Shown one piece after another: positions 30,021-37,342 of a DNA stretch of 37,342 nucleotides; within the stretch, counting starts at the first letter, position 1; the number at the start of each line of letters is the position of its first letter. The notes under the pieces are model-generated. The model searched no databases. It was not told the origin of the DNA and saw only the letters and a list, made by a program, of their open reading frames with translations. The DNA is from CBDTTW01 sp965363675 (lineage in GTDB: Bacteria; Bacteroidota; Rhodothermia; Rhodothermales; DASSAV01): NCBI GenBank assembly GCA_965363675.1, contig CBDTTW010000006.1, positions 1 through 37,342 of the forward strand, written 5' to 3'. The translations under genes were made by a program, and so were the position numbers.

Positions 30021-33000
30021 ATGCCCATCAAACAGGTTCTGGAGCTCGACACGCGTCAGTACAAGAAGCGTCTGAAGGAGGCGCAGCGCGAGCTCGAACG
30101 CTATGCCAAGCAGTCTACGAAGCACGGCAAGGCCATCGGCGACGGCGTGGCCGACGGCGCCTCTCGCGCCGAGCGCTCGTGGGCCGCGTCGGGCCGGAGG
30201 ATCGCCGGGACGCTCGACGGCGTCAAGCGCGTCATGATCGCCGCGTTCTCGGCCAGGCTCCTCACCGATTTCGGCCAGGCCGTCGTGCGGGTGAATAGCG
30301 AGATGGACGGGCTGCGCCTCCGGTTCACGGCCATCACCGGCTCGGCCTCGGAAGCCAACGTGCAGCTGGCCCAGCTGGAACGCTACGCCATGGACCGGGG
30401 GCTCTCGTTCCCGGCCCTCGCCAAAGGCGTACAGACGATGACGAGCTTCGGCCTGTCGATGGACACGGTCATGAAGAACCTCGACGCCATCTCCACCGCC
30501 GCGATTCTCTCCCCTAACGGCATGGAGCAGGCGTTCAACGCGATCGGCCGCGCCCTGGGCCAGATCAGCTCGAACGGCCGCGTCGCCGCCGAGGAGATGA
30601 ACCAGCTTGCCGAAGCCGGCGTGAACGCGTGGCCCTACCTGGCCCAGGCGCTGGGCAAGACGGTGGCCGAGGTGCGCAAGCTCTCCGAAAGCGGCGAGAT
30701 CGCCGGCGACGTCGGCGTCAAGGCCATCGTCGAAGGCATCCGGCGCGACTACCCGACGCTGCTCGCCGAGTACGGCAAGACGGCCGAGGCCGCGTCCAAC
30801 CGCTTCAAGGAGGTCTTCCGCAAGGGACTCACGACGGTATCCGGCGACGTCTGGAAGAAGCTCGGCGCCGACATGCAGTCCCTCTCGGTGAACGCCTCCG
30901 GCGCCTTCTCGGGCGGCTTCGGGCGCACGCTGAAGGAGATCGGCCGGGCGCTCGGCGACGTCTACGACGCGCTCAAGAGCCTGCTCCAGGTCGTGCTGCC
31001 GCTCACCCCGGCCCTCATCCGCGCCGGCAGCGCCTTCCTCGTGTTCAAGGGCGCGCGCGCGGCGCTCGATCCTCTGGCCGTCTCCTTCCACCGGCTCAAG
31101 GACGGCGCACAGAGCTTCACGACCTACCTCGGCAAGGCCTCGCGTGCGGCCGACTACGCCGAGTTCACGGGGCTGGCCAACAGCCTCGACTCGCTGCAGG
31201 ACAAGCTCAGAGAAGTCGCCGAGGCCAAGGAGGCGGCCCTTCGTGCCGGCAGAGAGGCGAGCCGGCAGGGAGGCGCCGTGGACTTCGACTCGGTCGCCGT
31301 CCTGCGCGATCAGGAGAAGGAGATGAAGGCCAGCCTGGAACGCACCGAGGCCCGCCTCGCGCAGCTCGGGAACCGGGGCTTCACCGTCGGCGCACGCCTC
31401 GCCGGCGGTCTCGGGCGCGCCTTCAAAAGCCTTTACGCAGCCATCGGCGGCCTGCCCGGCGTCATCTCGCTCGTCGTCACGGCGCTCGTCTTCCTGGGCG
31501 ACAAGTTCGGCTGGTTCACCCGCAAGCTCTCGGCCTCCGAGTCGATGGTCAAACGGTACCGCGAGCAGATCCAGGGCCTCACCGCAGACCTGCAGAACCT
31601 CGACATGGCCGCGAAGGGGTCCACCCAGTTCGAGCTGCGGCTCAAGACCGAGCAGATGGAGAAGGACTACGCGGCCCTCATCGCGAAGCTGCCGCAGAAG
31701 GTGCAGGAGGCGTTCCGCCGCGCCGGCGCAAACAAGCAGGCCGGCGCCTTCATGGACGCCGTCGCCACCGCGCCGCAGACGTTCTACGGCGGCGCCTCGA
31801 ACGCGGCGGCCGTGGGCGAGAGTCTCGGCCGCTTCGGCCTCGCGCCGGGCGACGTCGACGCCGGCGTCCGCGCCACGATGCGGAGCCTCAAGGACCTCCT
31901 GGGCGTCATCGGGCAGGCGCGGCAGGGCGAGCGGCAGCTCTCCCGGACGATGGCCGCCAACTACCACCAGCAGCTCGCCTACTACCAGGCGCAGGAAGAG
32001 CACCTGAAGGGCATCGTGAGCAAGACGCCCGAGCAGGTCGCCCAGCTGGAGGCGGCGCGCGCCAGGATCGAGGAGATCACCAAGCTCATGGACGGCGGCG
32101 ACAAGCCTGCGCCGGCCGCCCCGACCCCGTCCGACAAGAAGGAACTGGAGGAGTGGAACGGCCTCACCCTCATGCAGATCGGCCACGCGGTCGCGCTCAT
32201 CGGCGAGCAGGAAAAGCTGAAGGAAGCGCTGCAGGAGGTGCATGCGGCCGAGGAGCGCATCGCCGAGGTCGAGCGGGAGCGCGCCGAGTATGCGAAGCGG
32301 CCCGACAAGAACAAGGAACAGCTTGCCGCCTACGACGCGTACCTGGCGGCCCTCAAGGGGGAGCTGAAGACGAAGCAGGCGTCGTACGACAAGACGAAAC
32401 AGATGGCGACCCTCTACGCGAGCCTCACCGAGCGCGAGCGGCAGTTCGTCGACGAGCTCGGCGGCGTCGAGGACTTCCTCAAGAAGGGCCTTAGCCCCGC
32501 GGACCTGGACCGCTTCCTGCCCGCCGTCGACAAGGTTGCGGCGTGGAGCAAATACCTGCAGGAGGAGCTGGGCAAGATCGAGCAGAAGCTCGCCCTCGAC
32601 CCCGCCTACACCGACGAGCAGGCGCAGACCGACGCCGCCGTGGTGGCCGCGACGTTCCGGGAGAAGCTCGCCGAGGAGCTGCAGAAGCTCGACCTGGCGG
32701 CCTTCCCGCCCGAGATGCGGGACCAGATCCGCGAGTACGTGAAGGCGCTCGTCTCGGGCATCAGCGGCAACCGGAAGGAGGACCCGAAGAAGGAGCTCGA
32801 CGACCTCGGCGAGAAGATCCAGAACCTGGCCCGGAGCGGCCGCACGCTCCTGAACCTGGCGACGGCCATGGGGCGGCTCTCCAAGGCGACGCGGGACTTC
32901 GCCGGCGGCCTGCTCGACGCGCTCGACAACGTGGGCGAGCTGGCCCAGGCGTACCGGAAGCTCAGCGCCGACAAGCGCCCCACGACGGGCCGGGAGTGGC

Positions 33001-34223
33001 TGGGCTTTGCCACCGACCTCTCGAACCTGCCCTCGACGGTGGGCGTCGCGGCCGGCCTGGCGACGAGCCTCCACGCGGTCGTCGACGGCATGCAACAGCG
33101 CCGCAAGGACGCGCGGGAGCAGGCCGAGGCCCACCAGAAGCGCCTGCGCGAGCTGGCCGACAGTCTGCGGAGCTACCAGCAGCAAATCAAGTCGACCATC
33201 GAGCGGCTCTTCGGCGGCGGCCGCACGGGCGACGATTTGCGCCGGAGCCAGATCGAGGCCGCACGCGACGCTTTCATGAGCGCCGGCGAGTGGTTCGAAC
33301 GCCTGGGCGCGCGCACGGACCGCCCCGGTCGCGGCGGCCGCCCGTCGTACACCGACGCCGAACGGACCCAGGCGCACGACCTGCTGGGCGCGCTCGACGC
33401 CATGAACCTCTTCGACGTCGACCTCACCGACTGGCTTGCGACGCTCTTGGAGCAAAACGGCGGCGACCTGAGAACCGCGCTGTCGGAGATCCTCTACGGC
33501 GGCGGATCAAGCCGGGACGACTGGAAAGGCATCGGCGACGTGCTGGCGAAGCTGGAGCATCAGTTCTCGGACTTTACCGAGGACCTCGACGGCGCCATCG
33601 ACGCGGCGAGCTTCTTCGCCCGGTTCATGGGCGAGGACGCCTTCCGGCAGTTCGACCGCTTCCTCGCGGCGCTGCTGGACGAAGGGTCGGATTTGTTCAA
33701 GAAGCTGGATGATGACTTGATAGGGATCCTGAAGGAAGCGAAGGGCCTCGACCTCAAGGACCCCAGCGGCCGCCGGCGCCTTTTGGAGATCATTCAGACC
33801 GTGGCCGCCGGCTTCGGCGCGTACCAGGGCGACCTGACGAGCGAAGAGCTGGAGCGTCTGCTGCAGGAGCTGCAGCGGATGTACGACGAGAGCGAGCAGC
33901 AGCCGGCCGGCGACGAGGAGTGGTCGAAGTCGGTCCAGTACCTCCGGCAGATCACCACCGCCCAGGGCGAGGAAATGGTGCTGCTGCTGCGCGAGATCGC
34001 CTACTTCAGCCGCATGATGGCCGAGAAGTCCGGGGCGGTGCGCGTGCCGACGGTAGTCGTGCCCACCGCGCACACCCTTTCCGCCGCAGCCCCGGCCGCC
34101 CGAATCTACCAGACCTACGTCGGCGACGTCAACGTCACGGGCGAGGCCGACATCAGCCGCATCACGGCCGAGTTCGAAAAGGCGATCCGCGCCAAGAGCC
34201 GCGCCGGCTTCCACTCCCGCTAA
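30021..34223 (+). CDS. Tail tape measure protein
   Basis: 1400 residues, the longest complete gene here; tail length in siphoviruses scales with it, so a long tail (very roughly 200 nm by the usual proportion) is expected. The N-terminus MPIKQVLELDTRQYKKRLKEAQRELERYAKQ is the tape-measure start, and the region to about residue 290 (AITGSASEANVQLAQLERYA, then QAFNAIGRALGQISSNGRV) matches the conserved TMP N-terminal domain. One hydrophobic segment lies at about 476-498 (GVISLVVTALVFLGD). Long charged coiled coils occur at about 710-795. The end is beta-rich (YVGDVNVTGEADISRI). It determines tail length and is ejected with DNA. Confidence 0.93.
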   Translation: MPIKQVLELDTRQYKKRLKEAQRELERYAKQSTKHGKAIGDGVADGASRAERSWAASGRRIAGTLDGVKRVMIAAFSARLLTDFGQAVVRVNSEMDGLRLRFTAITGSASEANVQLAQLERYAMDRGLSFPALAKGVQTMTSFGLSMDTVMKNLDAISTAAILSPNGMEQAFNAIGRALGQISSNGRVAAEEMNQLAEAGVNAWPYLAQALGKTVAEVRKLSESGEIAGDVGVKAIVEGIRRDYPTLLAEYGKTAEAASNRFKEVFRKGLTTVSGDVWKKLGADMQSLSVNASGAFSGGFGRTLKEIGRALGDVYDALKSLLQVVLPLTPALIRAGSAFLVFKGARAALDPLAVSFHRLKDGAQSFTTYLGKASRAADYAEFTGLANSLDSLQDKLREVAEAKEAALRAGREASRQGGAVDFDSVAVLRDQEKEMKASLERTEARLAQLGNRGFTVGARLAGGLGRAFKSLYAAIGGLPGVISLVVTALVFLGDKFGWFTRKLSASESMVKRYREQIQGLTADLQNLDMAAKGSTQFELRLKTEQMEKDYAALIAKLPQKVQEAFRRAGANKQAGAFMDAVATAPQTFYGGASNAAAVGESLGRFGLAPGDVDAGVRATMRSLKDLLGVIGQARQGERQLSRTMAANYHQQLAYYQAQEEHLKGIVSKTPEQVAQLEAARARIEEITKLMDGGDKPAPAAPTPSDKKELEEWNGLTLMQIGHAVALIGEQEKLKEALQEVHAAEERIAEVERERAEYAKRPDKNKEQLAAYDAYLAALKGELKTKQASYDKTKQMATLYASLTERERQFVDELGGVEDFLKKGLSPADLDRFLPAVDKVAAWSKYLQEELGKIEQKLALDPAYTDEQAQTDAAVVAATFREKLAEELQKLDLAAFPPEMRDQIREYVKALVSGISGNRKEDPKKELDDLGEKIQNLARSGRTLLNLATAMGRLSKATRDFAGGLLDALDNVGELAQAYRKLSADKRPTTGREWLGFATDLSNLPSTVGVAAGLATSLHAVVDGMQQRRKDAREQAEAHQKRLRELADSLRSYQQQIKSTIERLFGGGRTGDDLRRSQIEAARDAFMSAGEWFERLGARTDRPGRGGRPSYTDAERTQAHDLLGALDAMNLFDVDLTDWLATLLEQNGGDLRTALSEILYGGGSSRDDWKGIGDVLAKLEHQFSDFTEDLDGAIDAASFFARFMGEDAFRQFDRFLAALLDEGSDLFKKLDDDLIGILKEAKGLDLKDPSGRRRLLEIIQTVAAGFGAYQGDLTSEELERLLQELQRMYDESEQQPAGDEEWSKSVQYLRQITTAQGEEMVLLLREIAYFSRMMAEKSGAVRVPTVVVPTAHTLSAAAPAARIYQTYVGDVNVTGEADISRITAEFEKAIRAKSRAGFHSR

Positions 34224-34244
34224 AGCACATAGAGACGCCCCTTC

Positions 34245-37200
34245 ATGTCCACCCGCATCGCCAAGATCGAGCTGTACCCGGCCGCCGGCGCCTCCCGGCT
34301 GATCGCCGGCGCGTCCGACAACCTGCTGGACTACGCGCACGCCTACCCCGCCGTCAACCACAAGCTGGGCGAGGCGAGCGAGCTGACGTTCAAGCTCAAA
34401 AGCGCCTCGCCCTGGGACGGCCTCGTCCGCAGCCGCATGCGCCTCAAGGCCCTTTACGACGACGGCTCCTTCAGCGAGTGGCGCATCCGCGAGGTGAAGA
34501 CGACCACGTCCGGCGCCGACGGCGTCACGCTCCGCGCCTGGCCGGTGTGGACCGACCTGGCCGACCGCAAGATGCGGCGCACCCTGGAGCCCGACAAGAC
34601 CGTCAGCTTCGCCATGACTTTCATGGATTTGTACGCCGAGGAGGTGCTGTCAGCCATTCTCTCACCGGCCTACGGCTGCGACCCGCGCTTTGCGCCCGGC
34701 GTGGCGGCCGCGCAATACCGGGAGGCGACCCCCGTCGTGCAGGGCGTCGACATCACGCACCTGGAGGCCCTGCGGCAGCTTTGCGAGCAGCTGGGGTGCG
34801 AATGGGACGTCCGGTGGGACGGACAGGTCTACCGCATCGACCTCGTCGAGCACGTCGGCGACCAAGACGCCGCGAAGCGCGTGATCGAAGCTCCGACCGG
34901 CGGAGCCGCCCCCAGCGAGGGCAACCGCATCAGCCTCGACGTCACCGACGACGGCGACGCCTACTTCAACCGCCTTATCCCCTTATGCGGCGACCGTGAG
35001 TTTCCGACGACCATCGCCCACGCTTACTGGCGCGTGACGGAGGCGTTCGTCGAGGGCGCGCTCACGCGGCTCAAGCTCGGGCTGAAGCCGTCGCCGGCGG
35101 CGCAGGACGGCCTCCTGAACGGACTCAAGCTGGGCTCTTCATCCACCGGCTATTTCACCGTCACGAGCAGCATCGCGCCCGACACGGTATGGGTGCAGGG
35201 CGACGCCGCCGGCCTCCTCGGCAAGCCGGCGCGCTTCACCAGCCCCGACGGCGGCGACCTCGTGGGCCTGGACGTTCCCGGCGAGGGCGGCGCCGTAGAA
35301 GTCAGCGAATACTTCGACGACATCCCGCCCGAGGCCAACCTGTACGAGGACGCCGGCGGATCGGCCGACATGTCGGAGGGAGCAAGCATCCCCGTCGGCA
35401 TGCAGACGTTCGGCGCGGCGACGACCGAGATGATCGCGCAGCCCCTCTACGTCGCCTACGGCAAGAAAAGCGTCAAGGTGACCGCCGCGAAGGACGGCGG
35501 CCTCGAATCCATCGAGATTCCCCTTGTCCCGACGAAGGAGCGGCCCTACTTCTCGTTCTGGACGCGGGTGCAATGCGACTCGGGCAAGATCGGCGTCGAG
35601 CTCGAAGACGCGACCGGCAGGCTCTGGCCGCCCTCCGGCACGATCGAGTACGGCGGACGCGAGCCGGCCGAGATCACGACGCAGGGCATCCTCATCGAGG
35701 CGGCCGGCGGCCCGGCCCGAATCCGCTTCCGCGCCCTGGAGGACGGCGCCGTCTTCTACGTCGACGCCCTTACGGTCACCCAGTCGAACGTCCCGGCGCC
35801 CTACAGCGCCAAGATGGGGCCGCGCGCGCTTTTCGCGGCCGGGGCGAACCGCCTGCTCCGGGCCGGAGGCGCCTCCTCGCTGTCGTACGAGGGCGAGTTC
35901 TTCGACGCCTCCATCATCAAGCGGACCGACGGCCGGTCCGAAGCGGGCGCCGAGGTGCGCCTGGGCGACTACGTGACCGTGCGCGACCGCCGCCGCGACG
36001 GCGAGTGGCAGATGAACTTCACCGCCCGCGTGGTCGAGCTCCAGGAGACCGAGCACCCGTTCACCGGGCGCGTCCGGAAGCGGGTGCGGCTGGAGCGCAA
36101 GGCCCCCGACGCTGCGGCCCGGTTCGTATCCAAACCCGCCGTCCCGGCCGCGCAGGCGGCTCCCCACAAGACGCAGACGCTGAGCCTGGACGGCCTCTCC
36201 GTCGTCGCCTCGGCGGACCGCATCGCCACCATCGGCGCCGACCTGGACGGCGTGGTCGCGGCGCTCCCGCTGGGCGAGCCGCTGCGCATCGACGTGCGCG
36301 CAGGCACGGACCTTATCATCGTCGGGGAGTTCGTCCCGGGCGACGCGGCGGTCGGGCGCCAGTACGTGCGCGTGCGCGAGGCCGCCGAGGCGGGGGCGCT
36401 CTCGCTCCTGATCGAGCCCCGGCATGTCGAGGCCCGCGTGGGCCGGCCCATCCAGCTCGACCACGCGGCCGTCCTGGCCGGGCTGCAGGTGTCGCCGGAT
36501 GCCATCCAAATGAGCGTCGAGGAGGAGCGCCGCGCGCGCGCCGTCACGCGCCTCACGGCGGGGGTGCAGGGCTGGGCCACGCAGCTGCCGATCGAGGCGC
36601 TCGCGGGCCGCATCCCGGCCGGCGCCGTGCTCCACGTCACCGACATCACGACGGGCCGCACGCAAAGCGTCACCGCCGCGCGCGCGCATGCCGAGGGCGA
36701 GACGGCGCTCGACGTCCACGGCCGCGACGTGGATCTGGCCGAGGGGTCGGCCGTAGACCTGGCCGGCTACTACGTCGGCAGCCAGCTCGGCCTGCAGCGC
36801 GACGAGATCGCCCTGCGCGTGCGCAGCGACCAGGCGGCGGCCAGCTGGCAGGCCGAAGCCGCCGCCAAGGCCGTCGCGCTCGTGACGGCGGCGGCGACGA
36901 ACACGAAGACGATTGCCGTGACCGCCCTCCCGGCGGCGCTCAAGGCGGGCAGCCTGGCCACCTTCATGTGGATCGACGAGGCGCGCCTGGGCGCCGTCGG
37001 CATCCCCTACGTGCGCACCCTCCAGGCCTACCTCGCCTACGACGCCCCCGCCGGCGGGCAGCAGCTGCGCACCCAGTCGTTCGTGACGCTGCCCGTCGGC
37101 GCCTACGTCGTCTATACCGAGGGGCAGATGCTGGCGCGCTTCACGACGACCGAGGCGGCCGTAAACGTGCTCTCGGGCCAGGTGACCCAGTACGCGAGCC

Positions 37201-37342
37201 AGATCACGACGCTCGGGAGCAGCCTGGACGACTTGGAAGACGAAGTCAAGGACGTTGAGAACGCCGTCACGGCCCAGACGACGCGCATCGCCACGGCCGA
37301 GGGGCGCATCACGACGACCGAGAGCCAGATCGACCAGCGCGT
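34245..37342 (+). CDS. Large tail-tip protein, C-terminus cut by window
   Basis: ATG 34245 opens a frame that runs without a stop to the window end: 1032 complete codons, C-terminus outside. The first 200 residues (KIELYPAAGASRLIAG, RIREVKTTTSGADGVTLRAW, PVVQGVDITHLEALRQLC, GCEWDVRWDGQVYRIDLVE) have the layout of baseplate hub / tail-associated proteins (Tal, gp27-like). A beta-sandwich-like middle follows (about 400-560), then a central fibre-like part with long helices. The last 60 residues (SGQVTQYASQITTLGSSLDDLE...VENAVTAQTTRI) are a heptad coiled coil with TTxE repeats, as in trimeric tail fibres. Together this fits the tip/central fibre that closes the tail. The frame was read codon by codon. 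Confidence 0.8.
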   Translation, partial: MSTRIAKIELYPAAGASRLIAGASDNLLDYAHAYPAVNHKLGEASELTFKLKSASPWDGLVRSRMRLKALYDDGSFSEWRIREVKTTTSGADGVTLRAWPVWTDLADRKMRRTLEPDKTVSFAMTFMDLYAEEVLSAILSPAYGCDPRFAPGVAAAQYREATPVVQGVDITHLEALRQLCEQLGCEWDVRWDGQVYRIDLVEHVGDQDAAKRVIEAPTGGAAPSEGNRISLDVTDDGDAYFNRLIPLCGDREFPTTIAHAYWRVTEAFVEGALTRLKLGLKPSPAAQDGLLNGLKLGSSSTGYFTVTSSIAPDTVWVQGDAAGLLGKPARFTSPDGGDLVGLDVPGEGGAVEVSEYFDDIPPEANLYEDAGGSADMSEGASIPVGMQTFGAATTEMIAQPLYVAYGKKSVKVTAAKDGGLESIEIPLVPTKERPYFSFWTRVQCDSGKIGVELEDATGRLWPPSGTIEYGGREPAEITTQGILIEAAGGPARIRFRALEDGAVFYVDALTVTQSNVPAPYSAKMGPRALFAAGANRLLRAGGASSLSYEGEFFDASIIKRTDGRSEAGAEVRLGDYVTVRDRRRDGEWQMNFTARVVELQETEHPFTGRVRKRVRLERKAPDAAARFVSKPAVPAAQAAPHKTQTLSLDGLSVVASADRIATIGADLDGVVAALPLGEPLRIDVRAGTDLIIVGEFVPGDAAVGRQYVRVREAAEAGALSLLIEPRHVEARVGRPIQLDHAAVLAGLQVSPDAIQMSVEEERRARAVTRLTAGVQGWATQLPIEALAGRIPAGAVLHVTDITTGRTQSVTAARAHAEGETALDVHGRDVDLAEGSAVDLAGYYVGSQLGLQRDEIALRVRSDQAAASWQAEAAAKAVALVTAAATNTKTIAVTALPAALKAGSLATFMWIDEARLGAVGIPYVRTLQAYLAYDAPAGGQQLRTQSFVTLPVGAYVVYTEGQMLARFTTTEAAVNVLSGQVTQYASQITTLGSSLDDLEDEVKDVENAVTAQTTRIATAEGRITTTESQIDQR

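Larger units (their letters stand above)
12870..37342. mobile_element. Siphovirus-like prophage, left arm and structural modules (continues past the window)
   Basis: A continuous block of phage genes: HNH nuclease, polymerase and regulator on the minus strand, then terminase, portal, scaffold, capsid, connectors, tail tube, tape measure and tail tip in standard order on the plus strand. A tape measure with separate tail-tube and connector genes indicates a long non-contractile tail (siphovirus); no sheath gene is seen. The structural genes are all open. The left border lies somewhere in 12721-12869, between tRNA-Leu and the HNH gene. No integrase or duplicated attachment core was found in the window. 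Confidence 0.85.

Noticed and set aside
29208..33455. 1415-codon minus-strand open frame
   Set aside because: It is the antisense of the tail tube, chaperone and tape measure genes; its composition (Arg, Gly, Leu, Val-rich) and lack of domains are typical of GC-rich shadow frames.
21485..34237. Identical 12-mer CACATAGAGACG at 21485 and 34226
   Set aside because: Several dozen chance 12-mer pairs are expected in a window of this size, so two copies are not evidence of a site.

Overview
The window is GC-rich and dense with genes. Three chromosomal genes (positions 1947, 4554 and 5734) have a TATATT element 36-49 bases before the start codon and no clear Shine-Dalgarno. With the gene content (secreted GH127 and GH32 enzymes, a large AGCS symporter, a lipoprotein) this points to a thermophilic or halophilic Rhodothermales-type member of the Bacteroidota/Rhodothermota. 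That placement is an inference, since no marker gene is present.

Region 1 (1-7467) is ordinary chromosome. On the minus strand lie an atypical short-chain dehydrogenase (SDR), a secreted GH32 fructan hydrolase and a secreted GH127-type beta-L-arabinofuranosidase cut by the window start; together they suggest use of plant polysaccharide. On the plus strand lie a lipoprotein of unknown function and an AGCS sodium:amino-acid symporter with an extra soluble domain. Region 2 (7487-12720) is a type I restriction-modification island, hsdR followed by an hsdM-hsdS fusion, ending at a tRNA-Leu(CAA) with its own terminator.

Region 3 (about 12.8 kb to the window end, continuing beyond it) is a siphovirus-type prophage. 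Its left arm is on the minus strand: HNH nuclease, small membrane protein, small hypothetical protein, a divergent family A DNA polymerase palm domain, an upstream winged-helix protein with a Pro/Ala hexapeptide tract that may be the front half of the same replication protein, and a regulator that looks like a catalytically dead serine recombinase. A divergent control region (17027-17336) holds a sigma70-like promoter and three 47-bp direct repeats. The right arm is on the plus strand: GIY-YIG-like protein, small helical protein, sigma-region-2-like protein with an ATT start, collagen-like tail fibre, small protein, small and large terminase, portal, scaffold, capsid, four head-tail connector genes, major tail protein, tail chaperone, 1400-residue tape measure and a tail-tip protein that runs off the window. 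No integrase is visible, so the right end and the attachment site lie outside or are unrecognised.

The most unusual parts are the polymerase and winged-helix locus, the dead recombinase beside the 47-bp repeats, and a two-gene minus-strand insertion (24542-about 25458) between portal and scaffold. That insertion is visibly lower in GC, has a zinc-ribbon-like protein of no recognised family, and looks like a phage cargo ('moron') cassette.
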